Assembly: GCA_027533395.1 (NCBI GenBank)
Contig: JAPZUF010000014.1
Coordinates: 52,035 to 116,034, forward strand
Direction: 5' to 3'
Length of the DNA stretch: 64,000 nucleotides
Source of the DNA: Cyclobacteriaceae bacterium
GTDB lineage: Bacteria > Bacteroidota > Bacteroidia > Cytophagales > Cyclobacteriaceae
The notes under the pieces are model-generated. The model was given only the letters and a program-made list of their open reading frames with translations, did no database searches and was not told the origin of the DNA. Positions 19,610 to 29,445 of this stretch are shown in pieces (positions within the stretch are counted from its first letter, which is position 1; every line of letters starts with the position of its first letter). The translations under genes were made by a program, and so were the position numbers.

Positions 19610-22600
19610 GTGAAATCCGATAGTTCGCAGTTGTCGCAAGTTGTAATTAATAACGAAATCTACTTTAAAATATCTGAGGTAGATTCGTTCAGGCCTTTCT
19701 TTATGAGTATCGTTAGCCAGGCCGATCATTGGCTTTTTATTGGTAGCAACGGTGGTATATGTGCAGGAAGAAAAAATGCAGAGAATGCTCTCTTCCCTTA
19801 TTATACCGATGATAAAATAATTGAGTCTGCCGAAAATACTGGCTCAAAAACAAGCATCAGAATAACAAAAAACAATAAAACTTTTGTTTGGGAACCTTTT
19901 TCTTTTCATTACTCCTATCAATACACACTTAAAAGAAATTTATATAAAAACATTATTGGTAATAAAATCATTTTTGAAGAAGTAAACAAAGAACTCGGCC
20001 TAACTTTTCAATACCAATGGAGCACGAGCGATCGTTTCGGTTTTATTAAAACAAGCAAACTGATAAACAACACCAAACAACACATCAATGTTTCTTTATT
20101 AGATGGTATTCAAAATATTATGCCCTATGGTGTTGGCAGCATGTTACAGAACTCGCGTAGTAATTTGGTTGATGCCTATAAGCGAAATGAATTACATGCT
20201 TCAAGCGGAGTAGCAACGTATGCGCTAAGCTCAATAATTGTGGATAAGGCAGAACCAAGCGAAGCACTTAAAGCTACAACAGTTTGGTCTGCAGGATTAG
20301 AACGCATCAACACGTTGCTTTCTGGTTTACAACTGCACGCTTTTAGAAATGGTAAAACCTTGCAAACTGAAACTGATGTGAAAGCAGAAAGAGGTGCTTA
20401 CTTTATACATGCTGATATTACGCTTCAACCATCGCATGTAAAAGAATGGATAATTGTTGCCGATGTTAATCAAAGTATATCCAATATAATTGCTTTACAA
20501 AAACAAGTAGAAAGCAATTCTGGCATTAAACAAGAAATAGATGTCGATATAAAAACAGGTTCAGAACAACTATTGGCTTTGTGTGCATCTGCAGATGGCT
20601 TGCAAAAAACAGCAGACTTGCTAAGGGATACTCGTCACTTTGCCAACACCATGTTCAACATTATGCGTGGTGGTATTTTCGATAATCATTATCAATTAGA
20701 TAGAGCCGATCTGTTAGTTTATTTTTCAAATGCTAACCCAATTGTTTTCAAACGTCACAAAAGTTTAATCGAAGCACTATCAGAAATTTGCACGCACCAC
20801 GAGCTAAACTCATTGGCTGAAAAAACAAATGATGCTGATTTTATAAGATTAGCATTAGAATACCTTCCTTTAAAATTCAGCAGACGACACGGAGACCCAA
20901 GTAGACCTTGGAATCAATTCTCAATTAACATTCGAAACGAAGACGGAAAAAAAGTATTAGACTACGAAGGAAACTGGCGAGACATATTTCAAAACTGGGA
21001 AGCACTGGCACACGCTTATCCTGATTTTATGGATGGCATGATTACCAAGTTTTTAAATGCTTCCACTTTTGATGGATACAACCCTTATCGCATTACTAAG
21101 AGCGGAATAGATTGGGAGAAAATTGAAGCAGATGATCCATGGTCTTATATTGGATATTGGGGCGACCATCAAATTATTTATCTCCTTAAGTTTTTAGAGT
21201 TTGCCGAAAATCATCAACCTGGAAAATTAGAAAAATATTTTTCTGAAGAAATATTTGTGTATGCCAACGTACCCTATAAGATTAAGTCTTACCACGAAAT
21301 TCTTAAAAATCCAAAAGACACAATCAACTTCGATCATGCGTTAGATCATGCCATAACAAAACGCAAAGAAATAATAGGTGCCGATAGTGCTCTCTTACAA
21401 AATCAAAATAATGAAATACACCATGTAAACTTTCTAGAAAAAATATTGGCCACCTTGCTGGCCAAGCTTTCTAATTTTATTCCTGAAGGTGGCATCTGGA
21501 TGAATACCCAACGCCCCGAATGGAACGATGCTAACAATGCATTAGTTGGCAATGGTGTTTCGGTAGTAACACTTTGTTATGTAAGAAGATTCTTATCTTT
21601 CTTCATACACAATTTAACTAACGCGCAAACAAAAGAAATAAATCTCTCAAAAGAGATGATTGCGTTTTATCGCAACATGAAGAAGGCTTTTGAACAAAAT
21701 GAAAATTTGCTAAACGATAAGTTCACTGACCTATACAGAAAAAAGTTAGTAGATGCCTTAGGTATAGCAGCGAGTGAGTACCGCGAAAAAATTTATAATC
21801 AATCTTTTAAAGGAGAAAAAGAGACAATCTACATCAAAGAGTTACGGGATTTTCTTGCGCTTGTTCTTCGCTTTACCGATCACAGCATTAAAGCCAACGA
21901 GCGAAACGATAAACTATATCATGCCTATAATTTGCTTACGATAGAGAACAACGAAAGCATGTCCATGTCCATCTCCTATTTACCCGAAATGTTAGAAGGG
22001 CAAGTGGCCGTGCTTAGCTCCGGATATCTTAACGCTAAGCAACAAGTAGAAACTCTACATGCACTACGCAAAAGCAATCTTTACAGACACGATCAGAATA
22101 GTTACCTGTTATACCCCAATAAAGAATTAAAAGGTTTTCTAGATAAAAATAATATTTCGAAAGAAACTGTTAATCAATCGCCATTTCTTCGCTTGCTAAT
22201 TGAAAAATCAAACAATCTAATTATAGAAAAAGATATACATGGGAATTTTCATTTTAATGGAGGATTTAAAAATGCAAATGACCTTCTATCTGCTTTACAA
22301 AAACTACCCATACCAGTAACAGAAGAGAATACAATAGAAATACTAAACACATTCGAAAGCATCTTTAATCATAAAGCATTCACCGGACGATCTGGTACAT
22401 TTTATGGCTACGAGGGGTTAGGTTCTATTTACTGGCACATGGTTTCTAAGTTGGCACTGGCAGTACAAGAGTGTTGTGCACATGCAATAGATAAGAAGGA
22501 AGAGGAAAATATTGTTGATGCATTAGTTCAGCATTTCAGAGAAATAAATGAAGGCATTGGTGTTCATAAATCTCCAAGTGTATATGGAGCGTTCCCCACA

Positions 22601-23032
22601 GATCCGTACTCGCATACGCCTGCAAACAAAGGCGCACAACAACCGGGTATGACTGGCCAAGTAAAGGAAGACATCATTGCCAGAATTGGCGAATTAGGAG
22701 TAACAGTAAAGGATGGCTACATTTCATTTAATCCTTTTATGCTTAGCAAAAATGAATTTATCAAAGACAAAAGTGAATTTAGTTTTATCGATGTTAAAGG
22801 AAAATTAAACAGAATACAATTACCTGAAAAATCACTCTGCTTTACCTATTGCCAAATACCTGTAATCTATTCGCTAAGTAATAACGAAGGTGTTACACTA
22901 ACTTTTAATAATGACACAACACAAACAAATACCACATTAAAAGTAGATATAGAAACGAGTAATAAAATTTGGAACCGCAATGGTAATATAAAAAAAATAG
23001 AAGTAAATATTAAAGCCGATACCATACGGTAA
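19610..23032 (+). CDS. Beta-1,3-glucan/oligoglucan phosphorylase, GH149-like
   Basis: This is a 1140-residue protein with no signal peptide, hence cytoplasmic. Length and the block GGIWMNTQRPEWNDANNALV (about 627-646) match GH149 beta-1,3-oligoglucan phosphorylases, relatives of GH94; D640 in EWND is the likely general acid. Near the C-terminus AFPTDPYSHTPANKGAQQPG is also conserved in this group. The expected reaction is phosphorolysis of beta-1,3-oligoglucosides to alpha-glucose-1-phosphate and a shortened chain. The GTG start at 19610 is the only good one before VINNEIYFKI. It shares TAATG overlap with the GH3 gene. GH94 laminaribiose phosphorylase is the alternative, but those enzymes are shorter. 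Confidence 0.85.
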   Translation: MKSDSSQLSQVVINNEIYFKISEVDSFRPFFMSIVSQADHWLFIGSNGGICAGRKNAENALFPYYTDDKIIESAENTGSKTSIRITKNNKTFVWEPFSFHYSYQYTLKRNLYKNIIGNKIIFEEVNKELGLTFQYQWSTSDRFGFIKTSKLINNTKQHINVSLLDGIQNIMPYGVGSMLQNSRSNLVDAYKRNELHASSGVATYALSSIIVDKAEPSEALKATTVWSAGLERINTLLSGLQLHAFRNGKTLQTETDVKAERGAYFIHADITLQPSHVKEWIIVADVNQSISNIIALQKQVESNSGIKQEIDVDIKTGSEQLLALCASADGLQKTADLLRDTRHFANTMFNIMRGGIFDNHYQLDRADLLVYFSNANPIVFKRHKSLIEALSEICTHHELNSLAEKTNDADFIRLALEYLPLKFSRRHGDPSRPWNQFSINIRNEDGKKVLDYEGNWRDIFQNWEALAHAYPDFMDGMITKFLNASTFDGYNPYRITKSGIDWEKIEADDPWSYIGYWGDHQIIYLLKFLEFAENHQPGKLEKYFSEEIFVYANVPYKIKSYHEILKNPKDTINFDHALDHAITKRKEIIGADSALLQNQNNEIHHVNFLEKILATLLAKLSNFIPEGGIWMNTQRPEWNDANNALVGNGVSVVTLCYVRRFLSFFIHNLTNAQTKEINLSKEMIAFYRNMKKAFEQNENLLNDKFTDLYRKKLVDALGIAASEYREKIYNQSFKGEKETIYIKELRDFLALVLRFTDHSIKANERNDKLYHAYNLLTIENNESMSMSISYLPEMLEGQVAVLSSGYLNAKQQVETLHALRKSNLYRHDQNSYLLYPNKELKGFLDKNNISKETVNQSPFLRLLIEKSNNLIIEKDIHGNFHFNGGFKNANDLLSALQKLPIPVTEENTIEILNTFESIFNHKAFTGRSGTFYGYEGLGSIYWHMVSKLALAVQECCAHAIDKKEEENIVDALVQHFREINEGIGVHKSPSVYGAFPTDPYSHTPANKGAQQPGMTGQVKEDIIARIGELGVTVKDGYISFNPFMLSKNEFIKDKSEFSFIDVKGKLNRIQLPEKSLCFTYCQIPVIYSLSNNEGVTLTFNNDTTQTNTTLKVDIETSNKIWNRNGNIKKIEVNIKADTIR

Positions 23033-24840
23033 TGAAGTGTGTTGTAAGAATTATATATATAACAATAATTAGTGTTAGCCTACTAACTTCTTGTCAGATG
23101 AACGAGCAAACACAAATGAATAGAAATGAAAAAATAGAGCAAAAAATTGATTCTTTGCTTTCTGTAATGACGCTAGAAGAAAAAATTGGCCAAATGACAC
23201 AGGTGCGCCATTTCGATGACATTACCGAAGAAGAAATTGCTACTCGACATATAGGCTCTGTTATCCATACGCAAGGTCCTGTGCCCGGTAAAAACGCAAA
23301 AGAATGGCAAGAAAAATTTGAACGCTTTCAAAAGCAAGCTCTTTCATCTCGTTTAAAAATTCCATTACTTTTTGGAGTTGATGCTGTACACGGACAAAAT
23401 ACATTTGAAGGAGCAACAATCTTCCCGCATAACATTGGTTTAGGTGCAACACAAAACGAATATCTTGTTGAGAAAATTGCAGCCATCACAGCGCTAGAAT
23501 CTAAAGCAACAGGATTTACGTGGATTTTTTCTCCATGTGCCGCTATACCCTATAATGAAAAATGGGGACGAGTATACGAAGCCTTCTCTGAAAATACACA
23601 ACTCACAACCAAACTAGTGGAAGCATCTGTTCGTGGCCATCAGAAAGAAAATTATGTATTAGCAACCGCTAAGCATTTTATAGGTGATGGAGCAACTGAT
23701 TTTGGTAAAGAAGGAGGCGAAACAACACTTACAAGAGAAGAAGTATTTGAGCGATTATTACCACCCTATCAAGCACCAATAAAAGCTGGTGTTGCCAGTA
23801 TTATGGCATCGTTCAATACTTTAGACGGTTTGCCCATGCATGCCCATCGTGAATTAATTACCGGATTACTAAAAGACTCTTTACAATTTGATGGCATTGT
23901 AGTTTCAGACTGGAAAGCTTACTCGCGCTTTGGTGGCAACAACATAATCAATGCAGGAATAGATGTTGTAATGGCAGTTGATGGAGATTTAGCTCAGTTT
24001 CAAGAAGGAGTTCGTAACGGTGTACTACATGGAGAAATCCAAGAAGAGAGAATTAACGATGCTGTTAGAAGAATTTTACGCCAGAAATTTAGATTAGGTC
24101 TATTTGAAAATCCGTTCCCGGATTCATCCTTACTTTCAAAAATAGGAACAATTGAACACAGAGAAATAGCCAAACAAGCTGTGCGTGAGTCATTAGTATT
24201 ATTAAAAAATGAAAACGAAACACTTCCTATTAAAAATGCTAATCGCATAGTGTTAGTTGGCGAATTTGCCGATAACGCAGGGCTACAATCTGGCGGATGG
24301 ACAATTAACTGGCAAGGCACAAATGAAAACTATGCCGGAGCTACTACAATTTTACAAGGCTTTAAAAACAATACCAAGGCCGAAATTTTATACGATCCTA
24401 CTGGTGAAGGTATAAAAGCTGATGTAGCTATATTAGTTGTTGGCGAAACTCCCTATGCCGAATTCTTCGGAGATATTGGTGGCGAAATGAATCGCTATCA
24501 ACTTACTTTAACTTCAGAACATCAAGCGTATATCAAAAAGTATAAAAGCTTGGGGATAAAAACAGTAGTTCTTCTTATTTCCGGAAGACCATTAGTAGTT
24601 ACCGAACAAATACAAGAGGCAGATGCATTTGTTGCTGCCTGGTTGCCGGGCTCAGAAGGCGAAGGCATTGCCGAAGTACTTTTAGGCAAACACAACTTTT
24701 CGGGTAAACTTCCACATAGCTGGCCAGCAGCAGAAAAAGATTTTTCCGGTAAATACGGTCCTAACTTTTGGGATTCCTTCATCAAACCACTATTCCCTAT
24801 TGGCTTCGGACTTTCTTATCCCAATGTTAAAACAAATTAA
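23032..24840 (+). CDS. GH3 beta-glucosidase / exo-beta-1,3-glucosidase, lipoprotein
   Basis: The 602-residue protein has a signal ending in LLTSC (lipobox), so it is probably anchored in the periplasm or outer membrane. The GH3 N-terminal barrel includes MTLEEKIGQMTQV, LFGVDAVHGQNT, ATAKHFIGDG and the nucleophile D293 in GIVVSDWKAY. The C-terminal alpha/beta sandwich is present (VLVGEFADNAGLQSGGWTINWQG) but there is no FnIII domain, as in ExoI-type exo-glucosidases. It should release glucose from oligosaccharides produced by the GH16 and GH17 enzymes. The start and stop codons overlap the neighbouring genes (TAATG on both sides), showing tight operon coupling. Confidence 0.9.
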   Translation: MKCVVRIIYITIISVSLLTSCQMNEQTQMNRNEKIEQKIDSLLSVMTLEEKIGQMTQVRHFDDITEEEIATRHIGSVIHTQGPVPGKNAKEWQEKFERFQKQALSSRLKIPLLFGVDAVHGQNTFEGATIFPHNIGLGATQNEYLVEKIAAITALESKATGFTWIFSPCAAIPYNEKWGRVYEAFSENTQLTTKLVEASVRGHQKENYVLATAKHFIGDGATDFGKEGGETTLTREEVFERLLPPYQAPIKAGVASIMASFNTLDGLPMHAHRELITGLLKDSLQFDGIVVSDWKAYSRFGGNNIINAGIDVVMAVDGDLAQFQEGVRNGVLHGEIQEERINDAVRRILRQKFRLGLFENPFPDSSLLSKIGTIEHREIAKQAVRESLVLLKNENETLPIKNANRIVLVGEFADNAGLQSGGWTINWQGTNENYAGATTILQGFKNNTKAEILYDPTGEGIKADVAILVVGETPYAEFFGDIGGEMNRYQLTLTSEHQAYIKKYKSLGIKTVVLLISGRPLVVTEQIQEADAFVAAWLPGSEGEGIAEVLLGKHNFSGKLPHSWPAAEKDFSGKYGPNFWDSFIKPLFPIGFGLSYPNVKTN

Positions 24841-26138
24841 TGGCTAAAGTAACCCACCTGTATATGAAATCGATTTTGAAATTCTCTTTGCTTTGTTTCA
24901 TCTTCCTTCTTCATATTTCTTGTGGATCTAAAAACAATACCATACAATCAAACTCAACTTCAGCAAACTTAAAAACTGTGACAGCAAAAGATATTTTAGG
25001 AAACCCGGCCTACCAGGCAATTTGTTACGAAGGATACCGCGAAAAAACAAGGTCTATTCAACCTACTGTTGCCCAACTTCAGGAAGACCTACGCATATTG
25101 CATGCCATGGATATTCGTATCGTCAGAACCTATAACGTACAACTAGCGCACGCCTCTACATTGCTAAAAGCCATACAAGAACTAAAGCAACAAGATCCAA
25201 CTTTTGAGATGTATGTTATGCTTGGCGCATGGATAGATTGCCAAAACGCCTGGACAGACAAAGCACCTAACCACGATGTTGAAAGCGAACAAAATGAAGG
25301 AGAAATAGCTCGAGCCGTAGCGTTGGCAAATCAATATCCTGATATCGTTAAAATAATAGCAGTTGGTAATGAAGCCATGGTGAAATGGGCAACAAGTTAT
25401 TATGTGCAACCTGCGGTAATTCTAAAGTGGGTAAAACATTTACAGAACTTAAAAGCTGAAGGAAAATTATCAAAAGATCTTTGGATAACTAGTTCAGACG
25501 ATTTCGCCTCTTGGGGAGGTGGAGATGCTTCCTATCATACACCCGAATTAACTGAATTGATGAAGGCTGTAGATTATATCTCCATGCATACCTACCCGTA
25601 TCACAACACTCATTATAATCCGGATTTCTGGAAAGTACCTTCAACAGAATCGACATTACCTGAAATCGAAAAAGTTGATGCTGCTATGCTGCGTGCACGC
25701 GATTTTGCTAAAACACAATACGAAAATGTGAAAAAATATATGGCGAGCGTTGGCGTAAATAAACCGATTCACATTGGTGAAACGGGTTGGGCCAGTACAT
25801 CCGATGGCTTTTATGGTGCGGAAGGCTCGCGAGCAACAGACGAATACAAACAAGGGAAATATTATCAGCTTATGCGCGAATGGACTAACGCTGCTGGTAT
25901 AAGTTGTTTTTATTTCGAAGCTTTCGATGAACAATGGAAAGATGCTGCCAACCCAATGGGCTCAGAGAACCATTTTGGATTATTTAATTTAAAAGGCGAA
26001 GCAAAGTTTGGTTTATGGAATCTTGTTGATGCCGGACTTTTTAAAGGCCTAAACAGAGGAGGAAATTCTATTGTAAAAACGGAACAAGGTCAAACTGATA
26101 AAATCATGAAAACAGTTTTACCACCTCCAGCTAAATGA
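24840..26138 (+). CDS. GH17 beta-1,3-glucanase lipoprotein
   Basis: The 432-residue protein starts in a TAATG overlap; a second ATG at 24864 (MKSILKFSLLCF) is an equally good start and gives the cleaner lipoprotein signal (LLHISCGS). The GH17 fold shows RIVRTYNVQ, the acid/base E178 in AVGNEAMVKW and the nucleophile E314 in HIGETGWAS. An aromatic FYFEAFDEQWK lines the C-terminal strand. The 136-residue acid-to-nucleophile distance is longer than in the two cytosolic GH17 proteins downstream. It probably cuts laminari-oligosaccharides in the periplasm or at the surface, or acts as an exo- or trans-glycosylating GH17. Confidence 0.88.
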   Translation: MAKVTHLYMKSILKFSLLCFIFLLHISCGSKNNTIQSNSTSANLKTVTAKDILGNPAYQAICYEGYREKTRSIQPTVAQLQEDLRILHAMDIRIVRTYNVQLAHASTLLKAIQELKQQDPTFEMYVMLGAWIDCQNAWTDKAPNHDVESEQNEGEIARAVALANQYPDIVKIIAVGNEAMVKWATSYYVQPAVILKWVKHLQNLKAEGKLSKDLWITSSDDFASWGGGDASYHTPELTELMKAVDYISMHTYPYHNTHYNPDFWKVPSTESTLPEIEKVDAAMLRARDFAKTQYENVKKYMASVGVNKPIHIGETGWASTSDGFYGAEGSRATDEYKQGKYYQLMREWTNAAGISCFYFEAFDEQWKDAANPMGSENHFGLFNLKGEAKFGLWNLVDAGLFKGLNRGGNSIVKTEQGQTDKIMKTVLPPPAK

Positions 26139-26177
26139 TACTGATAGTATAAGTTTTTCAACATAACGCTAAGCCAT

Positions 26178-28508
26178 ATGACAACCTCAACAACTCAAGT
26201 TCCATTAAGCCAGAAAATTGCTTTTGGTGTTGGCATGTTAGCCAACCAAATGTTTCCGGCAGTTTTAGGCATTTTTATGGTTGTGTTGGTGCAAGACTTA
26301 GGATTTCCGGGTTGGATGTGGGGCATTATATTTTTTCTTCCGCGTGTGTTCGATGCCATTACCGATCCTATCATGGGATACATTTCTGATAACACCAAAT
26401 CACGTTGGGGCAGACGAAGGCATTACGTATTTCTTGGTGCCATCATTATGGGAATTTCGTTTGTGATCATGTGGCAACTTTATCGAGAAAATGGTATTGC
26501 CTATAATTTTTATTTTTTCATTTTCTGGTCATTCATCTTCTATCTAGGCTTAACAATTTTTAGTGTGCCTTATGTAGCCATGGGCTACGAAATGAGTAAC
26601 GACTTTCACGAGCGCACTAGTATCATGGCCATAGCGCAATGGATTGGACAGTGGGCATGGGTTATCGCTCCGTGGTTCTGGGTTTTTATGTACGATAAAA
26701 GTTGGTTTGAGTCTGCCGATGTAGCCACTAGAACACTAGCTGTTTGGGTGGGAATTGTTTGTATGATATTCGCTATTGTACCGGCAATATTTATCCCGGG
26801 CAAATCAACTTTAAACGAAAATTATGCTCCACTAACTTTGCGTTCGATTGGTGGTAGTTTAAAAGAAATTTTAATGGGTTTTAAAGAAGCTTTCGCATCG
26901 GTTCCTTTCAGAAAATTATGCATCGCCACATTCTTTATCTTTAATGCGTTTAACACTATTGCGAGTTTCTCCTTCTTTATTGTAGTTTATTATTTATTTA
27001 ATGGCGATACACAAGCATCGGGTATATGGCCAACGTTATTTGGCAGTTTGGGTGCTGTATTCACTACATTCATTGTTATACCTATTGTTGCTCGATTATC
27101 TAAACACCTAGGCAAGAAAAAAGCTTTTATAGTGTCGCAAGGAATTTCCATTTTCGGTTACATCCTACTTTGGTTTTTATTTGTACCAGGTAAACCATAT
27201 CTGTTTATTTTCGCTCTCCCCTTCTTCTCTTTCGGTATAGGAAGTTTATTTACATTAATGATGTCGATGACAGCGGATGTAATTGATTTAGATGAATTAC
27301 AAACTGGCAAAAGACGCGAAGGTATTTTCGGAGCCATTTACTGGTGGATGGTTAAAGTAGGGTTTGCTGTAGCCGGTTTATTAAGTGGAGCGATTATGAC
27401 TTTGGTAAAATTCGATCCTAGCTCAGCCGTTCAACCCGAAGGTGCTATTACCGGTTTACGTATTTTTTATTCAGGTATACCTATATTAGGTACGTTAACG
27501 GCTATGTACATCATGCGCAATTATGATGTTACTGAAGAAAAGTCAAAAGCAGTTCGTGCAGAAATAGATGCACGTCAAACCAAACCAGAAGTCCCAACCT
27601 CTTCCTACTATACCCGAAGAAATTTCACTTTAGCTTCCTCACTATCTGCATTACCAACTGATATATCTGATAAAGAGAAATCAGCACCAACATTAAAATC
27701 AATCTTTAAGAACACACTTCAAGAAGGCTTACATGGAATTTGCTTTACACCTTATCAAGAAGGACAAAACCTTGGCGATCAACTTTCTTATGCTCAGATT
27801 AACAGACGCATGAGCATTATTAAACCTTATACCAAGTGGGTTCGATCTTTCTCTTGTACAGATGGAAACGAATTAATACCACAAATAGCCCGCGAACATG
27901 GTTTGAAAACAATGGCCGGTGCATGGATAGATAGAAACGAATTTAATAACGAAGTAGAAATACAAAAGCTAATTGAGCTTGCAAAAAAGGGATATGTAGA
28001 TATAGCCGTAGTTGGTAACGAAGTTCTCATGAGAAATGAATTATCGGCAGCAGCTATAGTTGCTTATATAAAACGTGTAAAACAAGCTGTTCCAACAATT
28101 CCTGTTGCATATGTAGATGCTTACTATCAGTTTGTAGAGTATCCTGAGTTAGTAGATGCTTGTGATATAATTTTAGCAAACTGCTATCCTTTCTGGGAAG
28201 GTTGTGAAATAGAAAAAGCGACTGCCTATTTAAATCAAATGTATCAAACAACCCTACAGGTAAGCAAAGGTAAACCTGTAATTGTTAGCGAAACAGGTTG
28301 GCCAAACGAAGGCTCAGCAGTACAAGGTGCAGTACCATCAGCAGAAAATGCAATGACCTATTTTGTAAATGTGCAGGCATGGGCTAAAAAAGAGAAAGCT
28401 GATTTGTTTTACTTCTCTTCCTTCGATGAATCGTGGAAAGTAAAACACGAAGGCGATATAGGCCAGGCCTGGGGATTATGGAATAAAAATGAAACATTAA
28501 AATTTTAA
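26178..28508 (+). CDS. GPH/MFS sugar transporter fused to a C-terminal cytosolic GH17 domain
   Basis: The 776-residue single frame has residues 1 to about 455 as a 12-helix glycoside-pentoside-hexuronide (MelB-type) symporter (FDAITDPIMGYISDNTKSRWGRRR, then DLDELQTGKRREGIFGA). A hydrophilic linker (about 456-505) leads to a GH17-like domain (about 506-776) with acid/base E615 in VGNEVLMR and nucleophile E705 in VSETGWPNEG. MelB-type carriers have both ends in the cytoplasm, so the hydrolase would face the cytosol and act on sugar as it arrives. The GH17 part closely resembles the separate gene 6 bp downstream. No frameshift or internal start suggests two separate products, though an internal start in the linker cannot be excluded. 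Confidence 0.88.
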   Translation: MTTSTTQVPLSQKIAFGVGMLANQMFPAVLGIFMVVLVQDLGFPGWMWGIIFFLPRVFDAITDPIMGYISDNTKSRWGRRRHYVFLGAIIMGISFVIMWQLYRENGIAYNFYFFIFWSFIFYLGLTIFSVPYVAMGYEMSNDFHERTSIMAIAQWIGQWAWVIAPWFWVFMYDKSWFESADVATRTLAVWVGIVCMIFAIVPAIFIPGKSTLNENYAPLTLRSIGGSLKEILMGFKEAFASVPFRKLCIATFFIFNAFNTIASFSFFIVVYYLFNGDTQASGIWPTLFGSLGAVFTTFIVIPIVARLSKHLGKKKAFIVSQGISIFGYILLWFLFVPGKPYLFIFALPFFSFGIGSLFTLMMSMTADVIDLDELQTGKRREGIFGAIYWWMVKVGFAVAGLLSGAIMTLVKFDPSSAVQPEGAITGLRIFYSGIPILGTLTAMYIMRNYDVTEEKSKAVRAEIDARQTKPEVPTSSYYTRRNFTLASSLSALPTDISDKEKSAPTLKSIFKNTLQEGLHGICFTPYQEGQNLGDQLSYAQINRRMSIIKPYTKWVRSFSCTDGNELIPQIAREHGLKTMAGAWIDRNEFNNEVEIQKLIELAKKGYVDIAVVGNEVLMRNELSAAAIVAYIKRVKQAVPTIPVAYVDAYYQFVEYPELVDACDIILANCYPFWEGCEIEKATAYLNQMYQTTLQVSKGKPVIVSETGWPNEGSAVQGAVPSAENAMTYFVNVQAWAKKEKADLFYFSSFDESWKVKHEGDIGQAWGLWNKNETLKF

Positions 28509-28514
28509 AACATC

Positions 28515-29399
28515 ATGTCGTATAATGCAGAAGCAGTAATGTCGCTTGCGGGGCGAAATTACGAGGGCGTAACAACAGAACAACTAAGAATTTTATTTAA
28601 GCAAGTATTACAAAGCGGTATGCACGGTTTGTGTTTTAGTCCATACGAAGAAGGACAAAACCCAGGCGATATGCTAAGCGAAAAGCAAATTCGCAGAAGA
28701 ATGGAAATTATAAGACCGTATATTAAATGGATACGCTCATTTTCTTGCACCGAAGGAAACGAACTGATTCCTAAAATTGCGAAAGAGTATGGTATCAAAA
28801 CAATGGTTGGTGCTTGGTTGGGAAAAGATGATAAAGTAAATCAACAAGAAGTTAAAAATTTAATTGAACTAGCTAAAGAAGGATATGTAGATATAGCTGC
28901 AGTAGGCAACGAGGTTTTGTATAGAAAAGATTTAACAGAAGATGAATTACTACGATTCATTGAAAAAGCAAAAAAAGAAATTAATCATATACCTGTAGGT
29001 TATGTAGATGCCTACTACGAATTTGACATTAAGCCGCGCATTACCGAAGCATGCGATGTAATACTAGCCAACTGTTACCCCTATTGGGAAGGTTGCCATT
29101 GCGATTACTCCTTGTTGTATATTAAGGATATGTTCGCCAAGGCTACGCGTGCAGCAAAAGGAAAGAAAGTAATTATTTCTGAAACAGGATGGCCTAGCCA
29201 AGGCACAAACCTACATGCAGCCATGCCATCTTATGAAAACTTCATGAAATACTTCATTAATATTCAAACTTGGTCGAAGCAAGAGAACATTGAGATACAT
29301 TACTTTTCATCCTTTGATGAATCATGGAAAGTAGGTGCAGAAGGCGATGTTGGCGCTTATTGGGGAATATGGGATAAAGATGAAGTGCTTAAGTTTTAA
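28515..29399 (+). CDS. Cytosolic minimal GH17 glycosidase
   Basis: The 294-residue protein has no signal peptide (MSYNAEAVMSLAGR). It is a compact GH17 barrel that is clearly paralogous to the C-terminal part of the transporter fusion. They share HGLCFSPYEEGQNPGD versus HGICFTPYQEGQNLGD, KWIRSFSCTEGNELIP, VGNEVLYRKD (E133) and ISETGWPSQG (E223). The 90-residue spacing between catalytic Glu residues is the same in both. It should act on imported beta-1,3-oligoglucosides in the cytoplasm, next to the phosphorylase route. Last gene of the third block; no strong terminator is evident before the convergent kinase gene. Confidence 0.88.
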   Translation: MSYNAEAVMSLAGRNYEGVTTEQLRILFKQVLQSGMHGLCFSPYEEGQNPGDMLSEKQIRRRMEIIRPYIKWIRSFSCTEGNELIPKIAKEYGIKTMVGAWLGKDDKVNQQEVKNLIELAKEGYVDIAAVGNEVLYRKDLTEDELLRFIEKAKKEINHIPVGYVDAYYEFDIKPRITEACDVILANCYPYWEGCHCDYSLLYIKDMFAKATRAAKGKKVIISETGWPSQGTNLHAAMPSYENFMKYFINIQTWSKQENIEIHYFSSFDESWKVGAEGDVGAYWGIWDKDEVLKF

Positions 29400-29445
29400 A
29401 TTATCGTTCAGCTATACAAATTTAAATAAGAAACAGTAGATGATG

